Source: CAVQFB01 sp963711675 (GTDB lineage: Bacteria > Acidobacteriota > Terriglobia > Terriglobales > Acidobacteriaceae). From it: a DNA stretch of 64,000 nt. The stretch's first letter is position 1. Every line of letters starts with the position of its first letter. This document shows positions 33,594 to 42,295 of this stretch, one piece after another. The stretch is from positions 186,001 to 250,000 of the forward strand of contig CAVQFB010000011.1 of assembly GCA_963711675.1 (NCBI GenBank), given 5' to 3'. The position numbers were made by a program, and so were the translations under genes. The notes under the pieces are model-generated. The model saw only the letters and a list, made by a program, of their open reading frames with translations. It ran no database searches and was not told the origin of the DNA.

Positions 33594-34856
33594 CTAGATC
33601 AGCTTCATCTGCCGCGGTTGGACGGTGGTGATGCGCACGCGTTCGACTTTGCGATCCGTCGACTCGACGATCTCAAATCGCAATCCATCTTCTTCGACGG
33701 TTTCGCCTTTTTGCGGAATTCTGCCCGCCAGTTCGCTGACTAGCCCGGCAATGGTAGTCGCTTCCTTGCCCTCAGGGCGCACGCCGAAGAGTTCGTCCAG
33801 GCGGTCCACGTCCATGTTGCCAGTCACGACGTAAGAGTTGTCGCTCTCGCGGACGATTTGCGGCTTCTCGTGCTCATCACCGATTTCCCCGACGATTTCC
33901 TCGATAAGGTCCTCGATGGTGACCAGCCCGGCGACACCGCCATATTCGTCGACCACGATCGCCATGCGGATATTGCCCTTCTGCATTTCGCGCAGCAGGT
34001 CGCTACCCAGCTTGCTCTCAGGGACAAAGTACACGTCTTTCCGCATCAGCGTCTCGACGGTGCGACGGTGCGCCTCAGTGTCGGGCACCTGGAGAACATC
34101 CTGCGCGTGAACGATGCCCTTGATGTTGTGGACACTGCCTTCATACACCGGCACGCGGGAGAAAGGCTTGTTCTTCAGCAGCTCGACGAACTGCTCCACC
34201 GTGGTCGTTATTGGTACGACGACCATTTCCGGGCGCGGCTTCATGGCCTCGCGAACGGTTTTGCCGCTGAACTCCACCACAGACTGAATCAGGTCGCGGT
34301 CGCCTTCCTGGATGATGCCTTCTTCCTGGCCCGCCTCGATAAGCGCGTCGACCGCTTCCGCAGACGTTTCCGGCTGCTCTTCCACGTGTTCCTTGGTAAG
34401 CGACGTTACAGACTGCAGGAAGCCCAGCACCATCGTCGCGGGTAATACCACGTAAATCAGGATCCGAAGGGGCACCGCGAAGTTCGACAACCACTCGCCC
34501 TTGGTGCGGCAAAAGAATACGTAGGGCAGAAACTGGTTGAAGATGATGATGATGAGGACAAGGCTGAGCGTCGCCTGCAGGATCTCGTGAAAGCTCCACG
34601 CGCGGTCGCGAAACACGGTGAAGCCGATAAACATGGCGATGGCCGCGGTAGTGAGATGTGTGAGGATCGCCATGGAAAGAGAGGCCCGCGCGCGGCTGAC
34701 CTGCAAGCGGGGCTCAACCTTGTGCTCGAAGACGTCGATATTGTCCTGGAATTCGCGAGAGAGAAACTTGCCGATTTCCTGGTAGAGACGATCGACGTAC
34801 GAAGATAGCGTGAGCAGCCCGAGCAGCAGCACGAGAGCAAGACCGACGCCTATCAT
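33594..34856 (-). CDS. CBS-domain CorC/HlyC-family membrane protein
   Basis: A 420-residue protein with about four N-terminal membrane helices (1-165). The N-terminus is less typical of DUF21 than that of the protein at 11174-12544. A CBS pair (about 205-325; MKPRPEMVVVPITTT, IVVDEYGGVAGLVTIEDLI) and a CorC_HlyC domain (about 345-415) follow. It probably senses nucleotides in Mg2+ or Co2+ homeostasis. Its ATG overlaps the ybeY stop by 4 bp (ATGA), so the two are translationally coupled. The ybeY-CBS protein-era order is common in many bacteria. Confidence 0.88.
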   Translation of the reverse strand: MIGVGLALVLLLGLLTLSSYVDRLYQEIGKFLSREFQDNIDVFEHKVEPRLQVSRARASLSMAILTHLTTAAIAMFIGFTVFRDRAWSFHEILQATLSLVLIIIIFNQFLPYVFFCRTKGEWLSNFAVPLRILIYVVLPATMVLGFLQSVTSLTKEHVEEQPETSAEAVDALIEAGQEEGIIQEGDRDLIQSVVEFSGKTVREAMKPRPEMVVVPITTTVEQFVELLKNKPFSRVPVYEGSVHNIKGIVHAQDVLQVPDTEAHRRTVETLMRKDVYFVPESKLGSDLLREMQKGNIRMAIVVDEYGGVAGLVTIEDLIEEIVGEIGDEHEKPQIVRESDNSYVVTGNMDVDRLDELFGVRPEGKEATTIAGLVSELAGRIPQKGETVEEDGLRFEIVESTDRKVERVRITTVQPRQMKLI

Positions 34857-35329
34857 CGAGCCCTCCGGCGGCTCGAGGCTGGCTGGCGTAATCCAGATGT
34901 GCTTCTTTCGATCAGCGCTACTGGCAATCCCAGCCGGCTACGCAGGCGTGCTTCGGCGCGAGCCATTTCGCCGCCGTCATGCTCGTGATCGTAACCGGCC
35001 AGATGTAGCACGCCGTGCAGAGCCAGTATCTTGACTTCGTCCGCAGCGGAATGGCCGAGCCGCCGAGCGTTTTGCGCCGCAATCGTAGCTGAAATGGCCA
35101 CGTCTCCTGCGAAATCTCGTTCGAGATCAAGAACCGAGGGAAACGACAGCACGTCCGTTGGTTTGTCCTTGCCCCGAAAACGACGGTTCAGTCGGCGCAG
35201 TTCACTGTCCGTAGATACCAGGACATTTACTTTGCCGCGCAGGCGCGCTGCCTTTCTTGCTCGCGCCACGAATGACTCCAGTGTCCGCGCGGTCAAGCCT
35301 GCCACTCGTCTTTTCAGGATAACCATCAT
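34853..35329 (-). CDS. ybeY: Endoribonuclease YbeY
   Basis: A 158-residue protein with the zinc-binding H-x3-H-x5-H motif (HGVLHLAGYDHEHD), preceded by GDVAISATIAAQNARR. YbeY takes part in 16S rRNA 3'-end maturation and 70S quality control. The start is ATG 35329. It overlaps the CBS-protein gene by 4 bp and follows phoH, as in many genomes. A long basic C-terminal tail (RSTSGLRQPASSRRRAR) is probably disordered. Confidence 0.95.
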   Translation of the reverse strand: MMVILKRRVAGLTARTLESFVARARKAARLRGKVNVLVSTDSELRRLNRRFRGKDKPTDVLSFPSVLDLERDFAGDVAISATIAAQNARRLGHSAADEVKILALHGVLHLAGYDHEHDGGEMARAEARLRSRLGLPVALIERSTSGLRQPASSRRRAR

Positions 35330-35364
35330 CGAGCCCCGGCCATCGCTACGTTGCCGACCCCGGC

Positions 35365-35399
35365 AAAAGAAAACAGGAGGGCCTATGAGGTACCCTCCT
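35365..35399 (-). terminator. Possible terminator between phoH and ybeY
   Basis: On the minus strand AGGAGGG (35399-35393), an 11-nt loop and CCCTCCT (35381-35375) are followed by the T-rich GTTTTCTTTT. It lies 18 nt past the phoH stop. It may attenuate rather than stop transcription into ybeY. Confidence 0.5.
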
Positions 35400-35416
35400 G
35401 CAAGACCACCCCTATT

Positions 35417-36505
35417 TTATTCCTGAACCGTGTTTTCCTGAGAATATGGCGCGACCGGCTTCTCCTGCACGTGCGCTGACTCAACGGTTCCATTGGTTTT
35501 GCCGTTGGAAGCCGTCTTCGCTTCCAGTAGCGGGATTTGTTTCTGTTCCTGCTCTTCGGTCAACTTGACTTTGTGCTCATCGTAGGCGCGGATGATGCGC
35601 TGCACCAGATGATGGCGCACGACGTCACTTTCATCGAAGTAAACGAAGGCCAGCCCTTCTACCCTTTTCAGTACGTCCACGGCTTCGAGAAGGCCGCTGC
35701 GCCGCGCGTTAGGCAAGTCGATCTGCGTAACGTCGCCGGTGATCACGGCCTTGGAGTTGAAGCCGAGCCGAGTGACAAACATCTTCATTTGTTCGGAGGT
35801 CGTGTTCTGCGCCTCGTCGAGAATGACGAACGAGTCATTCAGGGTGCGACCGCGCATAAAGGCGATGGGGGCTATTTCGATGACGTTTTTTTCGAGATAG
35901 CGATCGACTTTCTCCGGGTCGAGCATGTCGTAAAGAGCGTCATATAAGGGCCGCAGGTAGGGATCGATCTTGTCCTGCAGGGTGCCCGGAAGGAAGCCGA
36001 GCCGCTCACCCGCCTCGACTGCGGGCCGAGCCAGAATGATGCGGTTCACGCGTTTGGCGAGCAGTGCCGAGATTGCCATCGCAACGGCCAGGTAAGTCTT
36101 ACCCGTGCCTGCCGGTCCGATGCCGAAGACCATGTCGTGCTTCTCGATGGCCTCGACGTAACGACGCTGGTTGACGCTTTTGGGCTGAATGGTGCGGCGT
36201 CCGAATGATCGCTGTTTTCCCGCTTCGGCGAGCCCACGCAAAGTAGTCTTGGGATCAGCCATCAGGACACGCAGCATGCTGTTGAGGTCGCCGTTGTTGA
36301 AGGTGAACCCGGATCGCTGGAGGTGATCGTAATCGGCGAAGACTTGCTCGGCACGGGCTACGTCGCGGGGCGCTCCTTCCAGTTCGATGGAGTCGGAGCG
36401 CAGATCGATGTTGATGTTCAGACCGTCTTCCAGCACGTGGAGGTTTTCATCGCGCGTGCCAAAAAGTGTCTCGATGTTGGGGCCTATATCAATACTCTTC
36501 TTCAT
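35417..36505 (-). CDS. phoH: PhoH-family ATPase
   Basis: A 362-residue product from ATG 36505 (MKKSIDIGPNIETLFGTRDE); 13 more codons are open upstream. Its best Shine-Dalgarno lies unusually far away (AGGAGG about 19 nt upstream), so the start is uncertain. Walker A GPAGTGKTYLAVAMA, Walker B FVILDEAQNT and ITGDVTQIDLPNARRSGL are typical of PhoH (YbeZ). An N-terminal KH-like segment (LNINIDLRSDSIELEG) is present. It is a likely RNA-associated ATPase partner of YbeY, whose gene follows. Confidence 0.93.
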   Translation of the reverse strand: MKKSIDIGPNIETLFGTRDENLHVLEDGLNINIDLRSDSIELEGAPRDVARAEQVFADYDHLQRSGFTFNNGDLNSMLRVLMADPKTTLRGLAEAGKQRSFGRRTIQPKSVNQRRYVEAIEKHDMVFGIGPAGTGKTYLAVAMAISALLAKRVNRIILARPAVEAGERLGFLPGTLQDKIDPYLRPLYDALYDMLDPEKVDRYLEKNVIEIAPIAFMRGRTLNDSFVILDEAQNTTSEQMKMFVTRLGFNSKAVITGDVTQIDLPNARRSGLLEAVDVLKRVEGLAFVYFDESDVVRHHLVQRIIRAYDEHKVKLTEEQEQKQIPLLEAKTASNGKTNGTVESAHVQEKPVAPYSQENTVQE

Positions 36506-36634
36506 CAATGGGCTGGCGCTTCCTCCTGTGCGCCTGATGCGCACTCGCTAACCTGTCCCGGACATTCAGAATCAACCGATCTCGGCGCTCGCAGCCGTTT
36601 CTTCTTGCCGGCTTTTGGATGTGCAAAACCCTCG

Positions 36635-36662
36635 GCTGGGCACACTTAGGCCCCAGCTTTTT
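36635..36662 (+). terminator. Orphan hairpin plus T-tract on the plus strand
   Basis: GCTGGG (36635-36640), an 11-nt loop and CCCAGC (36652-36657) are followed by TTTTTATTT. It reads as a rho-independent terminator on the plus strand, yet no plus-strand gene lies upstream. It sits in the spacer between the AAA+ gene and phoH (36506-36817), where I see no gene. A small RNA or antisense transcript ending here is possible. Confidence 0.4.
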
Positions 36663-36817
36663 ATTTGGACAAAATTGTTCTCGCTGGAGGTGAAACGTGC
36701 CGGGCGCTCGCTCTCAGATCGCAAGCAACTACCATTAAGGTAAGGGTACCGCCGTTCTGGAGGGGGAGTCAATGGCCGCATCTGGTTCTTTCCTTACAGC
36801 GGACTAGAGGCTTGCGG

Positions 36818-38413
36818 CTAGGCACCCTCGCCCCTCGCATCCGGGGTAGAAGCGGGTACAGCACGCTTTCCCGCCCATTCCCGCAATGCCTGAATTTCTT
36901 CACTCCGAGTGGTGGAAAGGGGCACGGTGCCTGCCAACGCAGCCAGCAAGTGTTGTGTAGTCAGTTGCTGCTTCTGCGCATAAGCGGTATAGAGCGCCCC
37001 CTGCACGGCAGATTCGATCTCGGCACCGGAATATCCCTCTGCTGCTACGGTGACTTGATCCAAATCGAAATCTGCCGGATTGCGTTTCCTCTTACCCAAC
37101 TGGATGGCGAAAATCTGCTTTCGCTCCGCCCGGTTCGGTAGGTCCACGAAGAACAGTTCATCGAAGCGCCCTTTTCGGATCAGCTCAGGAGGTAAGACTG
37201 TTACGTTGTTACAGGTGGCTGCGACAAATACCGGAGCTTTGCGGTCCTGCATCCAGGACAGAAAGGCCGCCAGAAGCCGGGAGGACACGCCTGCATCGGC
37301 GGACGCGGAATCAGGGCCGCTTCCTGCAAAGACTTTTTCCAGTTCGTCAATCCATAGCACGCATGGCGCAAGCCCTTCCGCGACCTGAAACACTTTTTGA
37401 ATTCGCTTTTCGGTCTCGCCGATAAATTTGTCGTACACGGCAGCCGTGTCAAATTTGACCAGCGGCAGTTTCCATTCCCCAGCCACTGCCCGGGCACACA
37501 TGCTTTTTCCGCACCCCTGCACTCCGAGAATGATTACTCCCCGCGGCGGATCCAGTCCGAACGAGCGAGCCTTGTCGTCCCAGGTGCCACGTCGCTGCTC
37601 CAGCCAGCGCTTCAGGTTGTCCAGTCCGCCGACGCTGGCCATGTTGTCCGAGGCTTCTACAAAATCCAGCATTTCGGAGCGTCGCAGCAATTCCTTCTTG
37701 GCCGCCAGAACATCCGTCACCGTTTCTGCAGACAACGAGTACCGGCTGACCAGCGCTTGCGAGATAGCTCGATCGGCTTCTTCCTCGGTCAAGCCTCGCA
37801 AGTTCTCCGCCATGGCATCAAGACCATTCGAGTCAAGCTTCCTCTGCAGCGTGCGAGTTTTTGAGATCCGCACCAGAGTTTCGTCGATGAGCTGCCGGAG
37901 TCTCTGCCGGTCGGGCAAGGGCAATTCGAAGAATTCAACCAGGCTGCTGAGTTCAGGGGGAATATCGATCTTGGGCGCTGTGATGATCACAGTGCGCCGG
38001 TTGGTGGAGAACTTCTGGCCCACATCCCGCAAACGCCGGACCACGACCGGGTCTTCCATGTGGCGGTGAAAATCCTTCAGGATGAACGCTGCCTCGACGG
38101 TCAGCGCCTCCAGGTTGCCAAGCATCTGTGCCGGTTCACGACTGTTGTAGAGGGCCTGGGCATCAGCATGCTCTCCTGCGTCACCTCTGGAGGAAGTTGG
38201 TGCCCAATGGCCAGTCTCCACCACCGGCTCTGTGCTGGCGGTGCCACAGCGCACCAGTCCGCTGGCTATGCTCCACTCGAAAGCAGCCAGATTGAGGGCC
38301 GAGCAGGCAGCTCGAACCATGCGTACCGCTCGCATCTCCTCAACAGTTTCCATCACGACGATGGGCGTCGAGGAGTCGATCAGGATTTTCAGGCGATCAA
38401 GGGTGCTGTCCAT
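36818..38413 (-). CDS. Ycf46-type AAA+ ATPase
   Basis: A 531-residue product from ATG 38413 (MDSTLDRLKILIDSSTPIVV); the frame continues upstream only as a shadow over rpsT. The N-terminal half is a degenerate P-loop-like domain (TVIITAPKIDIPPELSSLVE). The C-terminal half is a full AAA+ module: Walker A GVQGCGKSMCARA, Walker B VLWIDELEKVFA and sensor/arginine region RKGRFDELFFVDLPNRAERK. This matches the Ycf46 family of plastids and bacteria, whose role is poorly known. It is divergent from rpsT across 93 bp. Confidence 0.85.
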   Translation of the reverse strand: MDSTLDRLKILIDSSTPIVVMETVEEMRAVRMVRAACSALNLAAFEWSIASGLVRCGTASTEPVVETGHWAPTSSRGDAGEHADAQALYNSREPAQMLGNLEALTVEAAFILKDFHRHMEDPVVVRRLRDVGQKFSTNRRTVIITAPKIDIPPELSSLVEFFELPLPDRQRLRQLIDETLVRISKTRTLQRKLDSNGLDAMAENLRGLTEEEADRAISQALVSRYSLSAETVTDVLAAKKELLRRSEMLDFVEASDNMASVGGLDNLKRWLEQRRGTWDDKARSFGLDPPRGVIILGVQGCGKSMCARAVAGEWKLPLVKFDTAAVYDKFIGETEKRIQKVFQVAEGLAPCVLWIDELEKVFAGSGPDSASADAGVSSRLLAAFLSWMQDRKAPVFVAATCNNVTVLPPELIRKGRFDELFFVDLPNRAERKQIFAIQLGKRKRNPADFDLDQVTVAAEGYSGAEIESAVQGALYTAYAQKQQLTTQHLLAALAGTVPLSTTRSEEIQALREWAGKRAVPASTPDARGEGA

Positions 38414-38419
38414 ATCCGT

Positions 38420-38449
38420 TTGACCGGTCAGGAGTTGCTCCCTTATACT
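38420..38449 (+). promoter_or_regulatory. Sigma-70 promoter of rpsT
   Basis: TTGACC (38420-38425), an 18-nt spacer and TATACT (38444-38449). The predicted start near 38456 gives a leader of about 50 nt ending in GAAGG before the rpsT ATG. S20 genes are often autoregulated through their leader; no specific element is visible here. Confidence 0.65.
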
Positions 38450-38506
38450 AGGTGATTCGGTACCCACCCGAACATCTTCTAGACGAAACGAAGGTAACGA
38501 ACCAGC

Positions 38507-38770
38507 ATGGCAAATCATTTTTCGGCGGTGAAACGCGCCCGTCAGACCGAGAAACGCACCGATCGCAACCGGGTCAACCGCTCCCGCCTGCGCGGGGCAT
38601 TGCGTGACCTGAGAGAGTCTCTGACCAAGGGCGACAAGCCAGCCGCCGAGCAGACGTTCCGGCAGACGGTTTCCGCCCTCGACAAGGCGATCCAGAAGGG
38701 CGTCATTCACGAGAACACGGCCTCGCGCTACAAGTCCCGCTTGAGCGCACGGTTGAATGCGCTGAAGTAG
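38507..38770 (+). CDS. rpsT: 30S ribosomal protein S20
   Basis: An 87-residue basic protein (MANHFSAVKRARQTEKRTDR, then NRSRLRGALRDL, GVIHENTASRYKSRLSARL), a full-length S20. It binds 16S rRNA early in 30S assembly. It is monocistronic with its own promoter (38420-38449) and a short hairpin after the stop. This is its only ribosomal-protein neighbourhood, as is usual for rpsT. Confidence 0.98.
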   Translation: MANHFSAVKRARQTEKRTDRNRVNRSRLRGALRDLRESLTKGDKPAAEQTFRQTVSALDKAIQKGVIHENTASRYKSRLSARLNALK

Positions 38771-38776
38771 CTCAAG

Positions 38777-38796
38777 AGCTATCTGCCGATAGCTTT
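38777..38796 (+). terminator. Short hairpin after rpsT
   Basis: AGCTATC (38777-38783), TGCC and GATAGCT (38788-38794) followed by TT only. It is a weak terminator or mRNA-end stabiliser. Confidence 0.4.
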
Positions 38797-38828
38797 CAGC
38801 GCCTATTTCTATTTCAAGGTCTCGGCTT

Positions 38829-39578
38829 CTAAAGGATCACTCCGAACTGTTCCCGCTGAACTTGCTCGCGCTCGCCTTCGGAGGTGAGCGTGCGCTCTTC
38901 CCTCTTCCCGCCGCGAGTGACGATCAGCTTCATCTCTGAGAGCGTAACTCGCCCATCCGGGGTGGCGCGGGTGCATATCCGGTTCTGCGTGAAGTGCGAC
39001 TCTCGCGAGGTCTGGTGGTAATGACACATGCCCGCGAAGTCCTTGAGCTGCCGCGGCTGCAGCGTGAAAGAATACTCACGTCGCCACTTCGTGTCGATGA
39101 ACGCTTCCAACTGCAACGCACCATCCGCATCGACGATGCGAAACTTTCGCCCCATCTGTTCCTGCATCGGGCCGGTCTTCAACCGTAAAGGTTCGACGAA
39201 AGACTCTCCGAAGCCGACATCTGCCAGCCAGGGATCCTCGAGATCAACGCGCAAGGTGAGGTGGTCGAACTCCGGGCCAAATCCTCCTCCCTTCCGGCTC
39301 ACTCGAGCCGACAACAACGTGACCTTGAAACCCACCGCTCGCAGCAATGCGGCAAACGCACCATTCAGTTCGTAGCAGAAACCGCCGCGTTTGAGTTCGA
39401 CAACCTTGCGGACGAAAGCGGCTTCATCGCAAACGATCGGGCGCTTGAGTCCGATGTCGAGATTCTCGAAGGGGACGGTGAGCAGGTGGGCGAGATGAAT
39501 GCGACGCAGAGTTTCGCGGTCAGGGGTGGTGGGACCGGTGTAACCGATGCGATCGAGATAGGCTGAAACTTCCAGCAT
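38829..39578 (-). CDS. nat: Arylamine N-acetyltransferase
   Basis: A 249-residue protein with the NAT catalytic triad: Cys in KRGGFCYELNGAFAALL, His in PEFDHLTLRV and Asp in LADVGFGES. NAT enzymes transfer acetyl or other acyl groups from CoA to arylamines and hydrazines by a ping-pong mechanism. The start is ATG 39578, only 3 bp after the holA stop, so it is the distal gene of the psd-to-holA operon. Its length is slightly short of the usual 260-280 but the core is complete. Confidence 0.9.
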   Translation of the reverse strand: MLEVSAYLDRIGYTGPTTPDRETLRRIHLAHLLTVPFENLDIGLKRPIVCDEAAFVRKVVELKRGGFCYELNGAFAALLRAVGFKVTLLSARVSRKGGGFGPEFDHLTLRVDLEDPWLADVGFGESFVEPLRLKTGPMQEQMGRKFRIVDADGALQLEAFIDTKWRREYSFTLQPRQLKDFAGMCHYHQTSRESHFTQNRICTRATPDGRVTLSEMKLIVTRGGKREERTLTSEGEREQVQREQFGVIL

Positions 39579-39581
39579 GTT

Positions 39582-40704
39582 TCACACCGGCAATTCTTCC
39601 TGCATCCAGCCCGTCTCGATTTTCGGCTCGCTCGTCAGATCCATGACCAGCTTTTCGAGAACGAATCTTTTGCTCACGGGATTGGAGCGGATGGCGAGGT
39701 CAGCCTTCGCGATCAGGCGTATGCCCCGGGTTAGGTCGCGCTTCGATTTGTAGCGGCGCGCCTGCCTGATAATGTCCTCCGCGGCAAACGGAGGCACGCG
39801 GAAGCCTTGCCATAGCGCCGCCCAAAGCGCGCGCTGGTCGCGGACATTGCGCTCCAGAATGACCAGCATCTGACGGTAGGTCTTGGCCAGCAGATAAAGG
39901 TGCCCGATGGCTGCCTCGTCGCCGTCGCCGGTGGAGAGCATGGCATCGAGGTTCTCAAGCGCCCGCACACGGTCTTTGGCCGAGATAGCGTCGGTGAGTT
40001 CGTAGAGCGAGCGCTGCTTGGCGGCGAGCACCATGGTCTCGACGTCGCCCAGCGTGATGCGCTTTTTCTCGCCCACGTAGAGGATGAGCTTCTCGAGTTC
40101 GTTCGAGACCATCATCATGTCGCCGCCCAGGGCGTCGACCAGCTCGCGAGCACCGTCGCTCTCGATTTTCACGCCGCGGCCAGTGCAATATTCTCCGATC
40201 CAGCGTACGGCCTCGCTTTCTTCCACCCGCGACAGCTCGACGATGCCGCAGATACTGGCCAAGGGTTTCGCGGATGCGCTCGTAGCGCTCCCTGTCGGTC
40301 ATGTCCATGCGGCGAGCGTCGGCGGGAATGCTGATGTGGTCGGCGACGAAAATCAGCAGCGCGTCCGGATTCGGGTTCTTGCAGTACTCTTCGATGGCGG
40401 CCAGCTTCTCTTCATTCGAGCCCCGGCCAAATAGGGTTTTGACACCGCGAACGAAGAAAACCTGGAAGGGCGCCATCAGCGACGGAGTGCGCGCACGGTC
40501 CAGAATCTCGGTTAAGTCCGTCTCGCCAAGCTCGAATTCGAAGAGGCTGAAGTCGCGCAGGTCGGGCGAAACCAGGTGTTCGATGATGGCCTCGCGGCAG
40601 CGCTTGCGAAAGAAAGTTTCGTCACCGACAAAAACGTAAGCGGGACGCAGCTTTCGCGACTGTAGCTCCGTCATGAAGCGGTCGGCCTGCGCGAAAGCCT
40701 TCAT
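39582..40704 (-). pseudogene. holA: DNA polymerase III delta subunit, one frameshift
   Basis: Two frames together encode one HolA-like protein of about 373 residues. The N-terminal frame (from ATG 40704, LRPAYVFVGDETFFRKRCRE) runs to RERYERIRETL. The C-terminal frame continues ASICGIVELSRVEESEAVRW and ends at 39582. Dropping one base from the G3 run at 40263-40265 restores a continuous reading frame. Delta is the clamp-loader subunit that opens the beta clamp and is essential, so a base-calling error is more likely than real loss. The ATG shares one base with the lptE stop. Confidence 0.88.
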
Positions 40705-41225
40705 CAGAAGCCCTCCAGAACATTACTCACCAGAGTACGGGCGAAGTCGCGCGACAGGCGGCCCATGGCGGGTGAATCTTCTTCGAAGAAGCTGGAGAGC
40801 TCGCGGGAAACTTCGTATTGTTCGCGGAACACATATTGCGGGTTCTGAAACAGTGTTTTGCCGGACCGATCCGTCAATGCGACTTTCATGCTCACTGTGA
40901 CCAGCACGCTGGCAGCGCGTCCAGTTTGCGAATCGTAGGTCAGGGGAGTCAGCGAAGCACCCATCACCGTTCCGAGCAAGGTTGCATCGGCGTCGGCGCT
41001 GGTCTGGTTCAGGACGTGGTAGTGAGTGCGTGTCGTGAATTCCTGAACTACCGCTCCCGTAAGCCTCTGCTCGATGCGATAGGTTTGCGTCTGATTCAAA
41101 AAGCCTGGTATCGCGATAGTTTTGACGTTCTCCGGAAGCTGAACCGCATGGCCCGCTGTGTGGTATCCGCACCCGGCCACCGCCAGACAAAGGCAAGCAG
41201 CCGAGACGGCCGCCCACAGCCTCAT
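40704..41225 (-). CDS. lptE: LPS-assembly lipoprotein LptE-like
   Basis: A 173-residue product from ATG 41225. The lipoprotein signal peptide has a lipobox ending VAGC (MRLWAAVSAACLCLAVAGCG). It is followed by YHTAGHAVQLPENVKTIAIP, the family's characteristic start with an NxT-type strand (NQTQTYRIEQRLTGAVVQEF). LptE plugs the LptD barrel that inserts LPS into the outer membrane. The ATG overlaps the upstream stop by 4 bp and the stop overlaps holA by 1 bp. The lptE-holA adjacency is conserved in many diderms. Confidence 0.88.
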   Translation of the reverse strand: MRLWAAVSAACLCLAVAGCGYHTAGHAVQLPENVKTIAIPGFLNQTQTYRIEQRLTGAVVQEFTTRTHYHVLNQTSADADATLLGTVMGASLTPLTYDSQTGRAASVLVTVSMKVALTDRSGKTLFQNPQYVFREQYEVSRELSSFFEEDSPAMGRLSRDFARTLVSNVLEGF

Positions 41226-42295
41226 TGGATCTGCCCCCGCGGGCGCGTTGCGGCGATGGTCTCGGCACATTCGACGGCGGTGAGCGCCGCGATGCGGAGA
41301 TTGTCGGAAGCCACCCACAACCACACACCGTTCTCGTGATTTGTGTCGCGGGTTAAAGACACGAGAATGTCGCCCTGGCCCGCGGCATTTACGTTACTGG
41401 GCGAATCCTCCGCCAGACGCGTGACATTAACGTGCTCGCCGGCCAACGCCTGCGATAAATCCCCGAGGGCTACTGGCTGCTCCATTTCAAAGTAGATCGA
41501 GAAGGCGTGGCCGTGAAAGATGGGAGCTTGCAGTAGCAAAAGCGACGGCACGGGCGCATCTTTACCTGCGATCCGCGAGTAGTGCTTCATGATGCGTGCC
41601 TCTATGGCATCCAGCGGAGGCACGGAGTTCTGCCCGTAGCGGGCGACCATGTTGAATGCGATCTGCGTGTCGAAAATTCGCTTGGGCAGCTGCTGAAACG
41701 AGAGCAGGTTGACCGTCTGCTCGTGCAGCTCGTCCATGCCCTTCTGCCCGTGTTCCGAAGCAGGCTCGTAAACGGTCGCGACCACACGTTTCAAATGCCC
41801 GGCCTTCTGCGCACGCAGCAGCAGTAATGCCATGACGACGGCCGCCGGGTGAGCGATGGTCACAGGCGCCGGCTGCAACTCAGGCACGGGGATCTGTTCC
41901 AGCTGGCGCTCGATCCACGGAGAACGCACGGCGACCCCCGGCTCATCTTCCAGCGCGTAGGAAAGATCGATGATCGCGCTTCCCGCCTTACTCGCGGTTT
42001 TCCAGGTCTTGCGTGTGCAGTCCTGGTCCGAGGCGAAGAAGGTAAAGTCGATAGCCTGAAACTGCTCGGCCCGCACGCTCTGAATAAAGTTCATCTCTTC
42101 GCCGACGGCTTCGAGTTGACCGAGGGATTCATCGTCGTCGAGGAGTTTAACGTCGAGCGTGGGGAAATTGCGGTCGTTCAAAACTTCAGCGACTTCCTTG
42201 CCTTTGAGCGAGCCTGCACCCACGATGGCAACCCGGTAAGGGTTGCTGGCGCGGGCTTCGTGAAACGTGGCAAGAGGCTTCGGCTGGGAACTCAT
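41222..42295 (-). CDS. Aspartate-semialdehyde dehydrogenase-like protein lacking catalytic Cys (Usg-like)
   Basis: A 357-residue protein. The Rossmann motif (VAIVGAGSLKGKEVAEVL) and the dimerisation domain with PIFHGHAFSIYFE, which contains the usual second catalytic-site His, are kept. The active-site Cys region (normally GNCT or PNCS) reads IAHPAAVVMALL, with Ala at 151-152. The protein therefore cannot form the thioacyl intermediate. It resembles Usg-1-type Asd paralogues of unknown role. It is embedded between pssA and lptE with 4-bp overlaps at both ends, away from any lysine or threonine genes. Confidence 0.82.
   Translation of the reverse strand: MSSQPKPLATFHEARASNPYRVAIVGAGSLKGKEVAEVLNDRNFPTLDVKLLDDDESLGQLEAVGEEMNFIQSVRAEQFQAIDFTFFASDQDCTRKTWKTASKAGSAIIDLSYALEDEPGVAVRSPWIERQLEQIPVPELQPAPVTIAHPAAVVMALLLLRAQKAGHLKRVVATVYEPASEHGQKGMDELHEQTVNLLSFQQLPKRIFDTQIAFNMVARYGQNSVPPLDAIEARIMKHYSRIAGKDAPVPSLLLLQAPIFHGHAFSIYFEMEQPVALGDLSQALAGEHVNVTRLAEDSPSNVNAAGQGDILVSLTRDTNHENGVWLWVASDNLRIAALTAVECAETIAATRPRGQIQ

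Noticed and set aside
41222..42295. Annotation as functional aspartate-semialdehyde dehydrogenase
   Set aside because: The catalytic Cys is absent and the operon context is not amino-acid biosynthesis.
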